Origin: JAJDAT01 sp964344185
GTDB taxonomy: Bacteria > Nitrospinota > Nitrospinia > Nitrospinales > JAJDAT01
Length of the DNA stretch: 64,000 nt
Reading direction: 5' to 3'
NCBI GenBank assembly: GCA_964344185.1
Contig: CAYFMN010000001.1
Location: forward strand, 186,001-250,000
Position 1 is the stretch's first letter; each line of letters starts with the position of its first letter. Shown piece by piece: positions 18,683 through 27,825 of the stretch. Made by a program: the position numbers and the translations under genes. Under the pieces are notes generated by a model that saw only the letters and a program-made list of their open reading frames with translations, was not told the origin of the DNA and did not search any database.

Positions 18683-19687
18683 TTATTTAGCTAATTTGCC
18701 TTGGGTGATGACTTTTGGATCTTTTTTTCCATCGACAACCAAGTGACCAATAGCTCCTTTTGCCACTCTAAAAATACTGTGATCGACTAAGACATAAGAC
18801 CCTGGCCAATCGACTTTAAATTCTACAATAACAGCTCCCGCAGAAGGAACTAGAGTGGTTTGAATATTTTTGTTTATTAGTCCTCCAATACCGCCTTCAA
18901 CATAAACTTTATCAAAAATTTCGCCAATAACGTGAAAAGAGGAAGCTTTATTTGGACCAATATTACCATAGAAAATTCTCACAGTTTCGCCTACTTTTGC
19001 TTTTAAAGCGTTTTTTCCCAATAGAGCTCCTTCCTTGCCATTAAAAACAACATAAGTGGGGTTTTCCGCCAAACCTCTGTCCATATCAAAAGTAGCTTCG
19101 CCTTTTTCAGGAGCTGATGCGTAAAATTCGCTTTGCATAACATAATATTCTTTATCCACCTTGGGTAACCCCCCCTTTGGTTCCACTAAAACCAAGCCAT
19201 ACATCCCATTTGAAATATGGTCGACAATGGAACCTGCGGCACAATGATAAATATAAAGCCCGGGAGCCATGGCGTTAAAGGTAAAGATTTTTGTTTCGCC
19301 TGGGGCGACTGCACTTAAAGCGGCTCCTCCATGAGCGCCGTTGACGGCATGGATATCGATATTGTGCGGTTGTATATTTGTTTTAGCGTTGGATAGATGG
19401 AACTCAATGCTATCGCCAACTTGAACTCTAGCCATTGGTCCGGGAACAGTTCCGCCAAAACTCCAAAATCCATACTTAACGTCTTCGGAGATTTCTGAAA
19501 CATATTCTTTGGCTTCGAGGTTAACTACAACGGTTGCGGTTTTACTTCTTTTTATTGGATTGGGTACGTTTGGAGCCGTTGTCAACTTTGCGATCTCTTT
19601 AGCAAAAGTTCCCGTTATTCCAAAGAGACTGATTAATAAAAAGACGCTTAAAAAATTAAAAAGTTTCAAGATTTTTGTATGCTTCAT
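18683..19687 (-). CDS. nirK: Copper-containing nitrite reductase (NirK-type)
   Basis: 334 aa from the ATG at 19687, which has GGAGGAG 7 bases upstream and starts a signal peptide (MKHTKILKLFNF...GTFAK). Two cupredoxin domains. All NirK metal positions are present: type-1 H108, C149, H157, M162; type-2 H113, H148, H303; catalytic D111 and H252. It reduces nitrite to NO in the periplasm. The next gene downstream is a Met-to-Leu paralogue and the gene upstream is the NO-stress protein RIC, so NO chemistry is consistent. A broader multicopper-oxidase role cannot be excluded, because the motif spacing is shorter than in classical NirK. Confidence 0.85.
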   Translation of the reverse strand: MKHTKILKLFNFLSVFLLISLFGITGTFAKEIAKLTTAPNVPNPIKRSKTATVVVNLEAKEYVSEISEDVKYGFWSFGGTVPGPMARVQVGDSIEFHLSNAKTNIQPHNIDIHAVNGAHGGAALSAVAPGETKIFTFNAMAPGLYIYHCAAGSIVDHISNGMYGLVLVEPKGGLPKVDKEYYVMQSEFYASAPEKGEATFDMDRGLAENPTYVVFNGKEGALLGKNALKAKVGETVRIFYGNIGPNKASSFHVIGEIFDKVYVEGGIGGLINKNIQTTLVPSAGAVIVEFKVDWPGSYVLVDHSIFRVAKGAIGHLVVDGKKDPKVITQGKLAK

Positions 19688-19779
19688 CGTACTTCTCCTC
19701 CGGGCTCTCATTTTAAGATTCATCCCAAAAAGCTTCGGCAAGCTAAAAGGGAATTATTAAAAAAGTTAAATAATTTCTT

Positions 19780-20514
19780 TTATCCAACCGTTTGCGCGGC
19801 AATTTTTTCAGCGTTCAAAACTTTTGGAAAAAGGATGTTGTTTTCTTTATGTGTGTGAACCAAAAGATCGTTTTCCAGGGCCTCTAGTTCTTTGTATAAA
19901 AACTTAAAAGTATTACAGGCGTCTTTAGGGGCGATGTAATTGTTGGTTAACCTCCTCATGATTCCTAAAAGATTTCCCATTTGTTCATGTTGGTTTGTCA
20001 TTACTTGAATGGGATTAGCTATTAGTTTTAATATTTTTTCTGATTTGGGATCTCCGTTTACTAACTTGTGAATCATTGGGAATAATATTGCTTCTTCTTT
20101 CATCATGTGAGGCTCCAGGTCATCGCGAAGAGCTTGTAAGGCTTTACTCACTTCGTAAAGTTCTGGATGTTTTTTGCCGTGTGCATTTAGGACTTTTTTC
20201 ATTGTTTGGGTCAATTCGGGCAGCATGTCTCTCATATAGAGGTGATGATTAACTAAGATATTTTCGACTAATTCTCCTAAACCCAAAGAATTCCAGTTTT
20301 TTGGGCTAGACGATATTTCGTTTGCCGGCGATCTTAGTTGATTAAAAACTTCATTTGGATCCAATCCCATTTGTAAACAAGCTTCATTTAAAGGTTTTGC
20401 TCCTCCACAACAAAAATCGATTCCAAACTTTTTGAAAGTTTTAATGGCATGTTGGGGATTTTGAGTTGCAAAATTACGGACTTCGCTCTGAATTGTTAAA
20501 TTGGGAAAGTTCAT
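19780..20514 (-). CDS. ric: RIC family (ScdA/YtfE/DnrN) di-iron iron-sulfur repair protein
   Basis: 244 aa. The N-terminal ScdA_N domain (about 10-60) carries FGIDFCCGGAKPL. A hemerythrin-like four-helix bundle follows, with His and Glu ligands in NHHLYMRDMLPEL, EPHMMKEEAILFPMIH, NQHEQMG and VHTHKENNILFPKV. RIC proteins bind a di-iron centre and restore iron-sulfur clusters damaged by NO or oxidants, in the cytoplasm. It heads the operon with two nirK-like genes and faces an Rrf2 regulator across a 220-bp control region. Length and motif order match the family. Confidence 0.93.
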   Translation of the reverse strand: MNFPNLTIQSEVRNFATQNPQHAIKTFKKFGIDFCCGGAKPLNEACLQMGLDPNEVFNQLRSPANEISSSPKNWNSLGLGELVENILVNHHLYMRDMLPELTQTMKKVLNAHGKKHPELYEVSKALQALRDDLEPHMMKEEAILFPMIHKLVNGDPKSEKILKLIANPIQVMTNQHEQMGNLLGIMRRLTNNYIAPKDACNTFKFLYKELEALENDLLVHTHKENNILFPKVLNAEKIAAQTVG

Positions 20515-20546
20515 GGCAAAACCTCATGAAAAATATTATAGCGATA

Positions 20547-20613
20547 AAAAGATGTTTATATCTTTAATTAAATGTAATATAATGTTTCATATAAAAGATG
20601 TCAAGGTCTTTTT
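20547..20613. promoter_or_regulatory. Two AAAAGAT-type inverted repeats flanking the ric promoter
   Basis: Box 1 (20547-20566) is AAAAGAT-N6-ATCTTTAA. Box 2 (20593-20613) contains AAAAGA-N8-TCTTTT. Both share the AAGATGT half-site, which resembles the AAGATG half-site of E. coli NsrR operators. Box 2 overlaps the -35 and box 1 lies just past the expected start of transcription, a normal place for repression. Binding by the divergent Rrf2 protein is inference. Confidence 0.5.
20576..20604 (-). promoter_or_regulatory. Sigma-70 promoter of ric-nirK operon
   Basis: On the minus strand TTGACA (20604-20599) is followed after exactly 17 bases by TATATT (20581-20576). The predicted start is near 20569, about 55 bases before the ric start codon. 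The -35 box is perfect and the -10 differs from consensus by one base. Confidence 0.7.
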
Positions 20614-20702
20614 ATCCTTTTATTGGTTTGATCACGAAAATTGAATTTGAAACCAAATAATATTTATAACATGTGTAATAATGAATTATTTTAGAATCAA
20701 AG

Positions 20703-20718
20703 TTGTCTAGATAGACAA
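20703..20718. promoter_or_regulatory. Perfect 16-bp palindrome upstream of the Rrf2 gene
   Basis: TTGTCTA-GA-TAGACAA, two perfect 7-bp half-sites. It ends 16 bases before the Rrf2-family start codon and lies just after a possible -10 (TAGAAT, 20692-20697). That position suits an autorepression operator. Its sequence differs from the AAGAT boxes nearby, so either a second regulator or a second mode of binding may act. Confidence 0.55.
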
Positions 20719-20734
20719 TACTAGAGGTAAGCTG

Positions 20735-21160
20735 ATGATCTCCCAAACTTCCGAATATGCCTTAAGAGCTGTAGTTTGTTTAGCTCTTTCTCCCGAATCT
20801 CCTAAAACCACAGCCGATATAGCTAAAATAACGAAAGTGCCTGAATATTATCTTTCTAAAGTTATGTTGGCATTGGCAAAAAACGAAATAGTAGTTTCAC
20901 AAAGAGGGCTTCATGGGGGCTATGTACTAGCTTACCAACCTGAAGATTTATCTCTTTTAGACGTGGTAAACGCAGTCGATCCGATTAAAAAGCTGGAGAG
21001 TTGCCCTCTAAAGTTGGAAACTCATGGAACCAATTTATGCGCGTTACACAAAAGGATTAATGTTTCGATTAGTAGTGTTGAGGAAGTGTTTCGAGAGTCT
21101 ACGATAAAAACTATATTAACTGAGCCAGCAAAAAGCAAAGCTTTATTAGAGTCTCATTAA
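20735..21160 (+). CDS. Rrf2-family transcriptional regulator (NsrR-like)
   Basis: 141 aa. The winged helix-turn-helix is clear: SEYALRAVVCLAL, then TTADIAKITKVPEYYLSKVMLALAKNEIVVSQRGLHGGYVLA. The iron-sulfur region has only two cysteines, in LESCPLKLETHGTNLCALHKR (12 residues apart), rather than the three-Cys set of IscR or NsrR; Cys15 lies in the first helix. A cluster could still form with another ligand. Divergence from the ric-nirK operon points to an NO- or redox-responsive repressor of those genes. AGAGGT upstream serves as ribosome site. Its stop overlaps the next gene's start. Confidence 0.85.
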   Translation: MISQTSEYALRAVVCLALSPESPKTTADIAKITKVPEYYLSKVMLALAKNEIVVSQRGLHGGYVLAYQPEDLSLLDVVNAVDPIKKLESCPLKLETHGTNLCALHKRINVSISSVEEVFRESTIKTILTEPAKSKALLESH

Positions 21161-21738
21161 TGTTTCTGGTTTTAATTATATTTTTGTTACTGTTTCAAGC
21201 TTGCGCTTCAGCTCCCCCTATCTCTTCTTTGGATAAGGCAACTTCTATTAATATGGTCAATCAATCAAAAGATCGTTACCAAAAATGTTTGTTGGATAAT
21301 CGAACAGACTTGTCCCAGTGTTCTTTAGAAAAAGAGATCTATGAATCTAATTTGAGCGCTCATCAAGTTTCCTTTGGACTTGAAGAACCTCAAATTCCAT
21401 CTCCGAAGAACTTTAACCATGTTCTTAATTGGAAAACCACATGGGGTGAAATTTCAACAGGTTTTACTGGAAGAACGGTTTTTGGACGCTATCCTGATTA
21501 TGATGGAATTTTAAAGGGGGTTATTGAGGATGATGGTTCTTTGGTAGGATATTGGTTTCAAAAAACTTCGCGACAAAAATGCCAATATTCTTTGGACAAC
21601 ACTAATCATTGGGGAACGTTTCGTTTTAAAAATTTTACTCGCGGTGAGTTTTTTGGCAACTGGGCTTATTGCGATAACTCTCCCGGTTCCGGGGGGCTCT
21701 GGGATGGAAAACGTATTATTTCAGAGAAAATAGAATAG
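21160..21738 (+). CDS. Putative outer-membrane lipoprotein, unknown function
   Basis: 192 aa. A short hydrophobic signal ends in LLFQACAS, a lipobox-like site. The mature part has TWGEISTGFTGRTVFGRYPDYDGILKGVIEDDGSLVGYWFQ, a repeat-like beta pattern, and pairs of Cys that could form disulfides. Its ATG overlaps the Rrf2 stop (TAATG), so the two are co-translated. I do not recognise the family. Confidence 0.7.
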   Translation: MFLVLIIFLLLFQACASAPPISSLDKATSINMVNQSKDRYQKCLLDNRTDLSQCSLEKEIYESNLSAHQVSFGLEEPQIPSPKNFNHVLNWKTTWGEISTGFTGRTVFGRYPDYDGILKGVIEDDGSLVGYWFQKTSRQKCQYSLDNTNHWGTFRFKNFTRGEFFGNWAYCDNSPGSGGLWDGKRIISEKIE

Positions 21739-21744
21739 CTTTTT

Positions 21745-21760
21745 CCAATAATGTTATTGG
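21745..21760. terminator. Bidirectional hairpin between convergent genes
   Basis: CCAATAA and TTATTGG form a short stem, followed by TATTTTAT on the plus strand and preceded by a run of T/A that gives A-rich sequence on the other. It sits exactly between the convergent lipoprotein and hybrid sensor genes. The stem is weak (A/T-rich). Confidence 0.45.
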
Positions 21761-21764
21761 TATT

Positions 21765-22889
21765 TTATATATCGTCTACTGGCTGAGGTTGTTTTTCGGG
21801 CAAAATTATTTTGAAAACGCTGCCCTGATTTGGAGAACTCTCTACGGAAATATCTCCATGATGGCGATCAATTATTTTTCTACAATGAGCCAGTCCTATA
21901 CCGCTTCCTTCAAACTCGTTTCTATTAACTAAGCGTTCGAAAGGGCGGAATATTTTCTCTGCGTATTTTAGATCAAAACCAATTCCATTATCTTTAATTA
22001 TTATTTCCCAATTACCTTTTTCTTTGGCTGCTTTGCTATTAATTTCTACTACTGGAGGTTTTTCATCTAGGTGAAACTTCAATGCGTTGGCAATAAGGTT
22101 TTGGAGTAATTGATATAGTAAAGCTGGTTCGCCTTCAATAATGGGTAACCTTCCAATCGAAATCTTTCCATTAGTCTCTTTAATCTGAGCGTCTAAATTA
22201 TTGATTGCTTCTTTTGCAATTAAATTAAGGTCTACCTTTTCCAAGATTTTAGATTCTAGTGAAACGTGGGAGTATTGTAAAAGGCTGTCGATCAATTTAG
22301 ATAAATGACCGGTAATAGCGGCCATATTATCTATAAACCCTTTGCCCTGTTCGTCAAGAATGTCTTCATAATCTTCTTTCAAAAAATTACCTAGCGTTTC
22401 AATTTTTCGTAAAGGAGCTCTTAGGTCATGGGATACTATTGAAGCAAAAGATTCCAAATCTTGATTACTTCTTTCTAATTCTCGGATATAGCGGCGGAGC
22501 ATTAGTTGATTTTGAACTCTTACTAAAACTTCTTCTTGTTTAAAAGGTTTTGTGATGTAGTCCACCGCCCCTAACTCAAATCCCTTTATAACGTCTTCTT
22601 CATCAGATTTAGCCGTTAAAAAAATTATTGGGATATTCTGGGTTTTTTCATTTAATTTTAAACGACGGCAGGTTTCAAACCCATCAATTCCAGGCATCAT
22701 AATGTCTAGCAAAATTAGATCGGGTGAAAAAATGGGAGAAAAATCCAAAGCTTTTTCACCATTTAAAGCTATAGATATTTCGTAACCTTGAGCGGTTAAT
22801 GTTTTGTATAAAACGTCGATATTAGCGGGAATATCATCCGCTATCAAAATCTTCATTCCTTTTAAGTCGTTTGGATTAAAATATCTCAT
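21765..22889 (-). CDS. Receiver-histidine kinase hybrid (REC-HisKA-HATPase)
   Basis: 374 aa. The N-terminal receiver has LIADDIP, the phosphoacceptor in DLILLDIMMPGIDG and Lys in YITKPF. HisKA follows with SIVSHDLRAPLRKIETLG as phosphoacceptor, then HATPase with LLQNLIANALKFH, IIIKDNGIGFD and GSGIGLAHCRKI. No membrane part is present. This arrangement, response regulator first and kinase second, usually relays from another kinase or links light or redox sensors to output. An alternative start at 22856 (MKILIADD) would remove 11 residues with no effect on domains. No partner gene is adjacent. Confidence 0.9.
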   Translation of the reverse strand: MRYFNPNDLKGMKILIADDIPANIDVLYKTLTAQGYEISIALNGEKALDFSPIFSPDLILLDIMMPGIDGFETCRRLKLNEKTQNIPIIFLTAKSDEEDVIKGFELGAVDYITKPFKQEEVLVRVQNQLMLRRYIRELERSNQDLESFASIVSHDLRAPLRKIETLGNFLKEDYEDILDEQGKGFIDNMAAITGHLSKLIDSLLQYSHVSLESKILEKVDLNLIAKEAINNLDAQIKETNGKISIGRLPIIEGEPALLYQLLQNLIANALKFHLDEKPPVVEINSKAAKEKGNWEIIIKDNGIGFDLKYAEKIFRPFERLVNRNEFEGSGIGLAHCRKIIDRHHGDISVESSPNQGSVFKIILPEKQPQPVDDI

Positions 22890-23142
22890 TTGATTAAGAT
22901 TTTGACGCTGTTTTTGGGCTTTGTAGGTTCTTAATATGGCTTTATAGCTTTTGCTCAGTGCGTCGATTCTAAAGTATTTTTTTGTCTAGTGATATTGCAA
23001 ATTTTGAAAGTTAGGCAATTTGAATTTTTTGAAAAATCACTTTTATTTTATTTACACTTATAGTAAATTATAAATATATGTTTTGGATGAATATTTTAGT
23101 AATTGAACGGTAGGCATTTTTTTAACTTTATTTAGGCGCCTT

Positions 23143-23883
23143 ATGCCAAATATCCAACCAATTTCTAAGTCTAAAGAACGCTTTATACAATTCGTAGGCA
23201 TTATTATTTTTGGGCTAATGATAAGTTTCCTGTTTATGAAACAAGGAATGAAGTTAACTCCTGAATTTTTTCGAAACTACATTCAATCGCTTGGAATTGT
23301 AGGACCATTAATTTATACATTTGTATTTGTCGTTCGTCCATTTTTCCTAATTCCGTCAATCGCTTTGTTTATAGCGGGTGGATTAGCGTTTGGGCCAGTA
23401 TGGGGGCCAATCTATGCTTCTGCTGGAGCTATTGTTGGAGGGACTTTGGCTTTTTTAGTGGCTCGAAAAATGGGACATGAATATGTAGTGGCAAAATTAA
23501 AGTTGGGAACAGACATAATCGAAAACGGAAGATTTGGGTTTTGGATGGTTTTTATCTTGAGTTTAATACCTGTGATGCCGGTCACCGCTATAAATTATGG
23601 TTCCGGAATTTCTGCCATGTCTTTAAGAAGTTATATTTCTGCCCATGCTTTAGGATTAATTCCACGGATATTTGCTTTTGGTTTTTTAGGCGATACTTTA
23701 TTGGAGGTCGGATCGCAAAGATTTAAAATTGCGCTGGTTGGGATTGTTTTAATGGCGCTTCTGACTTTGGTAATTAAGAAAATATATAAGCCAACGCTCA
23801 AGCAAAAGTCTAAACCTGTTCTTTATTCAGCGGTTGAATCGGATAATAAAAGTAAGTTGCAACCTTTCATGTCTAAAATATGA
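23143..23883 (+). CDS. VTT (TVP38/TMEM64, DedA superfamily) membrane protein
   Basis: 246 aa with five or six hydrophobic segments. The VTT core is seen as FVVRPFFLIPSIALFIAGGLAFGPVWGPIYASAGAIVGGTLAFLVARKMG, then FWMVFILSLIPVMPVTAINYGSGISAM. Relatives are thought to act in lipid scrambling or envelope homeostasis. A second family member is at 55185-55877. Stand-alone gene with 253 bp upstream and 217 bp downstream free of other genes. Confidence 0.9.
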   Translation: MPNIQPISKSKERFIQFVGIIIFGLMISFLFMKQGMKLTPEFFRNYIQSLGIVGPLIYTFVFVVRPFFLIPSIALFIAGGLAFGPVWGPIYASAGAIVGGTLAFLVARKMGHEYVVAKLKLGTDIIENGRFGFWMVFILSLIPVMPVTAINYGSGISAMSLRSYISAHALGLIPRIFAFGFLGDTLLEVGSQRFKIALVGIVLMALLTLVIKKIYKPTLKQKSKPVLYSAVESDNKSKLQPFMSKI

Positions 23884-24100
23884 ATTAAAAATAGTCTGTA
23901 GAATTGTCGATCTTTCTATTTTAAAAAGCCCGCCTGATGTTTTGACTTTAAAAGAAACTAGTTTATAATCTTACTTTAAAATATCCTTATAGTAAAAATC
24001 TGATTGTCGATAGGATAATTCCTATTTTTGCTTGGTTGTATCAAAATGGATGCGGCCCAAGTTAACGATGTAAAAGTGGAAATTTAAGGTTACAAAATAA

Positions 24101-25498
24101 ATGATCAAAACCACTTTAATAGGGCATGCATGTCTTTTAATAGAAAGCAAAGAGACTACAATTCTTAGCGATCCAGTTTGGTTTGACTATCTTTGGGAAG
24201 AAATAAATGTCCTTTGTCCAAGCATTGCTTTAGAAAAAGATAAAATACCTCCAATTGATATACTCAATTTATCTCACCGGCATCAGGATCATTTTGACGT
24301 TCGAACGTTAGCTTATTTGGTTAATAACGATAAAATTCTTAAGCCTGACGCAACCGTACTCGCTCCAAATGATCCGCTTCTCTTAGATGTTCTTAATGAG
24401 CTAGAATTTAAAAACATTCAGATAGTTTCTGATTTTTGTTCTATAAAGATTCAAGACGTAACTGTTACTCCAACCCCTTCGCTTTTAAAAGACGATGATG
24501 GTTTTGTCGAGCATGGGTTAATTGTTAGCGACGGGGAAGTCGCTATATGGAATCAGGTAGATACAGTAGTAAACCCTGAAATTGTAGAACATATCCGAAA
24601 TCAATTTGGACAGTTAGATCTTGTGCATTCTCGCTTTTTACCGCTGATGGAGGGAAGGTTTTCCTTTCATAAATCATTGAATCTTCCATTTGAATTATAT
24701 GGAGCTTGTCTAAATGTAATAAAGAATTTAGAACCCAAGTTTGTAGTCCCAGGTTCTGCGGCTTTCCGATATAGAGATGAATTCGATTTTCTAAACCGGT
24801 ACACGTTTCCTACAACACAAGATCAGTTTCTTGCCGACCTCTCATCTTTTTGTCCGAATGTTGAAAATAGCCTGTATTTTCCGGGCGATGTTGCCCATGT
24901 TGAACCCAATAGCATCCGCGTAGAAAAGCAATCTTCTGAGTTTGTAAAAATTTTGAATGAAGATAGTCATCGGGTTGTATTTAAGCCTGTTACTGAAGTT
25001 CCACCGATACGAACACGAACAACCGATCCAGACCAGCACAAAAGTGAGATGAAAATAGTTAAAGATTTTATACAAAATGAATTTATGGCAATGATGCTAA
25101 AAAGCGATATGATGCCTGGCTGGCGACATTGGAAGATTGTTTATCAATTGGAGGTTTTTGGGCAAAATGGATCGGAAGTATGGAGCGTCGATTTTGGGAT
25201 GGATGAACCATCGATTCAAGAGGGCGATATTGGAAAAATTAATTTGTATGAAGGAATTAGTTCTTCCGAGTTTGTCGCTTTAATTGAAAAAAGAACTTCA
25301 TGGGATTTTGTTTCGCTATGCGGAAACTATCGAACGTTTAATAACGTTTATAGAGTTTCGGACGGTCGGTTTGAATATTATCCAGGAGAAGAAATCGAAC
25401 ATGTTCTAGAACCTTTAATGGATATTTTTCCTTCTAACGCGGAGATGGATCGAGAAAAATATATGAAAGACGTGCGTCGTTGGAAGGGGAAGGCCTAA
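24101..25498 (+). CDS. Metallo-beta-lactamase-fold hydrolase with C-terminal domain
   Basis: 465 aa. The MBL fold spans about residues 1-300, with TTLIGHACLLIESKETTILSDPV and the metal motif LSHRHQDHFD (HxHxDH). The layout resembles UlaG/NAPE-PLD-like proteins. The last 150 residues contain WRHWKIVYQLEVFG...VWSVDFGMDEPSI and may be a lipid- or substrate-binding domain; I cannot name it. The stop overlaps the convergent GT39 gene by 4 bp. Substrate unknown. Confidence 0.8.
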   Translation: MIKTTLIGHACLLIESKETTILSDPVWFDYLWEEINVLCPSIALEKDKIPPIDILNLSHRHQDHFDVRTLAYLVNNDKILKPDATVLAPNDPLLLDVLNELEFKNIQIVSDFCSIKIQDVTVTPTPSLLKDDDGFVEHGLIVSDGEVAIWNQVDTVVNPEIVEHIRNQFGQLDLVHSRFLPLMEGRFSFHKSLNLPFELYGACLNVIKNLEPKFVVPGSAAFRYRDEFDFLNRYTFPTTQDQFLADLSSFCPNVENSLYFPGDVAHVEPNSIRVEKQSSEFVKILNEDSHRVVFKPVTEVPPIRTRTTDPDQHKSEMKIVKDFIQNEFMAMMLKSDMMPGWRHWKIVYQLEVFGQNGSEVWSVDFGMDEPSIQEGDIGKINLYEGISSSEFVALIEKRTSWDFVSLCGNYRTFNNVYRVSDGRFEYYPGEEIEHVLEPLMDIFPSNAEMDREKYMKDVRRWKGKA

Positions 25499-27063
25499 TT
25501 TTTATCTAGGATATTTCCAATTTTCTTTTTATACAATTTAAAAGTATGGGTTTTTTTAGTTTTATATCGACGATTGAAAGGGTTTTCTGCGTCTATAAAA
25601 AAACCTAATGAGTTATTGAAAGAACCCACAAACTTATAATCATCGGATATTCTTTCCGTCGAACATCCTTCCGAACAAAAAACCCACGTGGTACCCAATT
25701 CGTATTTGATTAAATCTTTTAGCGCTTCTGGCGGGATTCCTTGATTAAGGTAAAACATTGCGTTACCCAAAAAATACACATTTTTCGTTGAAGAATAAAC
25801 TTTGGGTTCATTTGGATATCCGATATAGGCGACTTTTTCTCCAGATTTGTAACCCGACTTTCTTAAAAGTTTTGATATTTCGCGACTGGGGGATTGATAA
25901 TCAAAACAAATTTCCGCTAAATGATTCGCCAATAAAAAACGAGGTTTCGCCGTATTTTCAATAAACCGGTTGATGGATTTCGTTTCTTCTACCGCATAAC
26001 TGTTTTGAGGTAGAAACGTAAAAAAAATTAAAGGAAATAATTGAAAAAAATTAGTGAATAAAAACGTAACGCCTAAGATTAAAGAAGTTTTTATAGAATA
26101 AGTTTCTAAAATATAGCCTAAAGCGCAGCACGCCATACATAGAATCGGCAATAAATAGCGTAAATTTGGACCGCTTGCCGTTGAGGAAGCGGAGATTAAA
26201 ATCAATGGAGTGAAGAAGAAAAGGCTAAATTTTAAAAAGTTTTTTAGTTTTGTTTTGCTTTTCCAAAGCCAAATAATTAAAACAAACGGTAAGTATGAAG
26301 CTAACAATAGCCAAATAGTTTTAATGGATTGCTTAGGAATTGCCCAAAAGTTAGTTGGAGGGTTTTCCCACAATCCCAACAAGTAAATCCATCCAAATAT
26401 AGGAATGGAAGCTATTAAAATTGAGAATAAGGCCTGCTTTATTTGAGGCGTTCCTGAAAATAACCAATGGAGAATTAATCCTAAAGCTAATGAAAGGGCA
26501 ATCATAAAGTTAAAGTGGAACATGAATATGCATAGAAGCGCTAACTTTACTTTTGCCAACGGTTTTCCATCGCGAATTTCAAAATAAGCCAAAATTAATA
26601 AAGGCGTGAAAAAGAGAATAGGACCGTAATAACGGCTTAACCTTGCCGGAACCAAGAAGAAGGGGGATAAAGCATAAATTAAAGTTGTCCAGTAACCTTT
26701 TAATCCCCAAAACCTAGCTAGTTTCCAAACTCCTATAACCGATAAAAGAGCAAAAATTGTCGTTGGCAAGCGAAACGCGAATTCGTTATCCCAGCCGAAT
26801 ATTTTGACCATTAAAGCTTGAAGATATAAATAGCCCCAAGTGTTGCGGATGTATGTGTCTTCAGAATTTGTGAGAAAGGTGTCCTCAAAAGGAGTTCCTT
26901 TCATATTCGGATACGAATGCTCAATAATCTTGTAAATATAATTAAAATCTTCTAATTCATCCGTCCAATAGGGACGTTGTCCTAAATTAGGAAAAAGTAA
27001 ACAAGCCGTTAGAAGTAAAAAGAAATAAGGAGCAGTATTTTGGTTTACGATACGTTTAATCAT
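25495..27063 (-). CDS. GT39/ArnT-type membrane glycosyltransferase (short form)
   Basis: 522 aa with about 10-11 hydrophobic segments. The first loop reads RPYWTDELEDFNYIYKIIEHS, with the Asp-Glu pair expected for catalysis, then a family-like RLPTTIFALLSVIGVWKLARFWG and SRYYGPILFF. It lacks the long periplasmic tail of the two other GT39-like proteins in the window but keeps about 130 residues after the last helix. Donor and acceptor are unknown. Confidence 0.78.
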   Translation of the reverse strand: MIKRIVNQNTAPYFFLLLTACLLFPNLGQRPYWTDELEDFNYIYKIIEHSYPNMKGTPFEDTFLTNSEDTYIRNTWGYLYLQALMVKIFGWDNEFAFRLPTTIFALLSVIGVWKLARFWGLKGYWTTLIYALSPFFLVPARLSRYYGPILFFTPLLILAYFEIRDGKPLAKVKLALLCIFMFHFNFMIALSLALGLILHWLFSGTPQIKQALFSILIASIPIFGWIYLLGLWENPPTNFWAIPKQSIKTIWLLLASYLPFVLIIWLWKSKTKLKNFLKFSLFFFTPLILISASSTASGPNLRYLLPILCMACCALGYILETYSIKTSLILGVTFLFTNFFQLFPLIFFTFLPQNSYAVEETKSINRFIENTAKPRFLLANHLAEICFDYQSPSREISKLLRKSGYKSGEKVAYIGYPNEPKVYSSTKNVYFLGNAMFYLNQGIPPEALKDLIKYELGTTWVFCSEGCSTERISDDYKFVGSFNNSLGFFIDAENPFNRRYKTKKTHTFKLYKKKIGNILDKN

Positions 27064-27455
27064 TAAAATCTGTAGTTATTTAAGACTTTCTTAAATGGCA
27101 AATGGAACTCAAGTATATTACATCAAGTCGTTGAGGTAAGTTTTTAAGAAATTTGTTAATCAAATGCGATTATAAAAATAGGTATCTTGTTTGTAAGAGG
27201 TATCGCTATTTTTGTGATAAGTTGCAGAATAAAAAAATCTAAAATAGTATTTCAAAAATTCAAAATTCTCTTAAGCAAAGCCTGTGTTTTTAAAAAGGTT
27301 ACGCTTGAAAACAAACTAAGGGATGGTTAATATATCTAAATTAAACTTAAATTTGGGAGTTTTAGAAAGTCCTGTTTTTCGGGAAGTATTTCCTTTTCTT
27401 GTTGAAAGTAAATTCATTTCGAAATTATTTATTAGCCTCCTCTCTCTAGGAAATT
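27064..27455. other. Intergenic region, no supported gene
   Basis: AT-rich. A 50-codon open frame (27323-27475) runs into the next gene by 20 bases but has no usable ribosome site and no recognisable product. No terminator or palindrome stands out. It should contain the promoter for the receiver gene at 27456. Confidence 0.35.
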
Positions 27456-27824
27456 GTGAAAGTTCTATTAGTTGAAGATAATGAAATGAATCGGGATATG
27501 CTGAGTCGCCGATTAACGCGCAAGGGCTATGAAGTGTCAATTGCCGTAAATGGCTTGGAAGGAGTTGAAAAAGCTCAGACAGAATTACCTGATATTATAT
27601 TGATGGATATGAGTCTTCCAGAATTAGACGGTTGGGAGGCGACTCGTAGGCTTAAGTCTGCGGAGGAAACCAACAAAATTCCAATTCTGGGTCTTTCCGC
27701 TCACGCTATGGCGGGAGACAGGGAAAAAGCAATGCAAGCTGGGTGTGACGATTACGATACAAAACCAGTCGAATTTAAGCGGTTGCTTGGAAAAATTGAG
27801 GAACTTCTTGGCAATCAAGCCTAA
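27456..27824 (+). CDS. Single-domain response regulator (CheY/DivK-like)
   Basis: 122 aa with a GTG start at 27456. Intact receiver: VEDNEMN acidic pocket, phosphoacceptor in DIILMDMSLPELDG, Thr/Ser switch in LGLSAHAM, and Lys in YDTKPVE. No output domain is present, so it acts by protein contact. It is followed 1 bp later by a protein with a degenerate receiver and an HPt domain, so the two likely form a phosphorelay in which this one is the working receiver. Confidence 0.93.
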   Translation: MKVLLVEDNEMNRDMLSRRLTRKGYEVSIAVNGLEGVEKAQTELPDIILMDMSLPELDGWEATRRLKSAEETNKIPILGLSAHAMAGDREKAMQAGCDDYDTKPVEFKRLLGKIEELLGNQA

Positions 27825-27825
27825 A

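Noticed and set aside
27323..27475. 50-codon frame before the CheY-like gene
   Set aside because: No ribosome site at a useful distance, hydrophobic random-looking product, and overlaps the next start.
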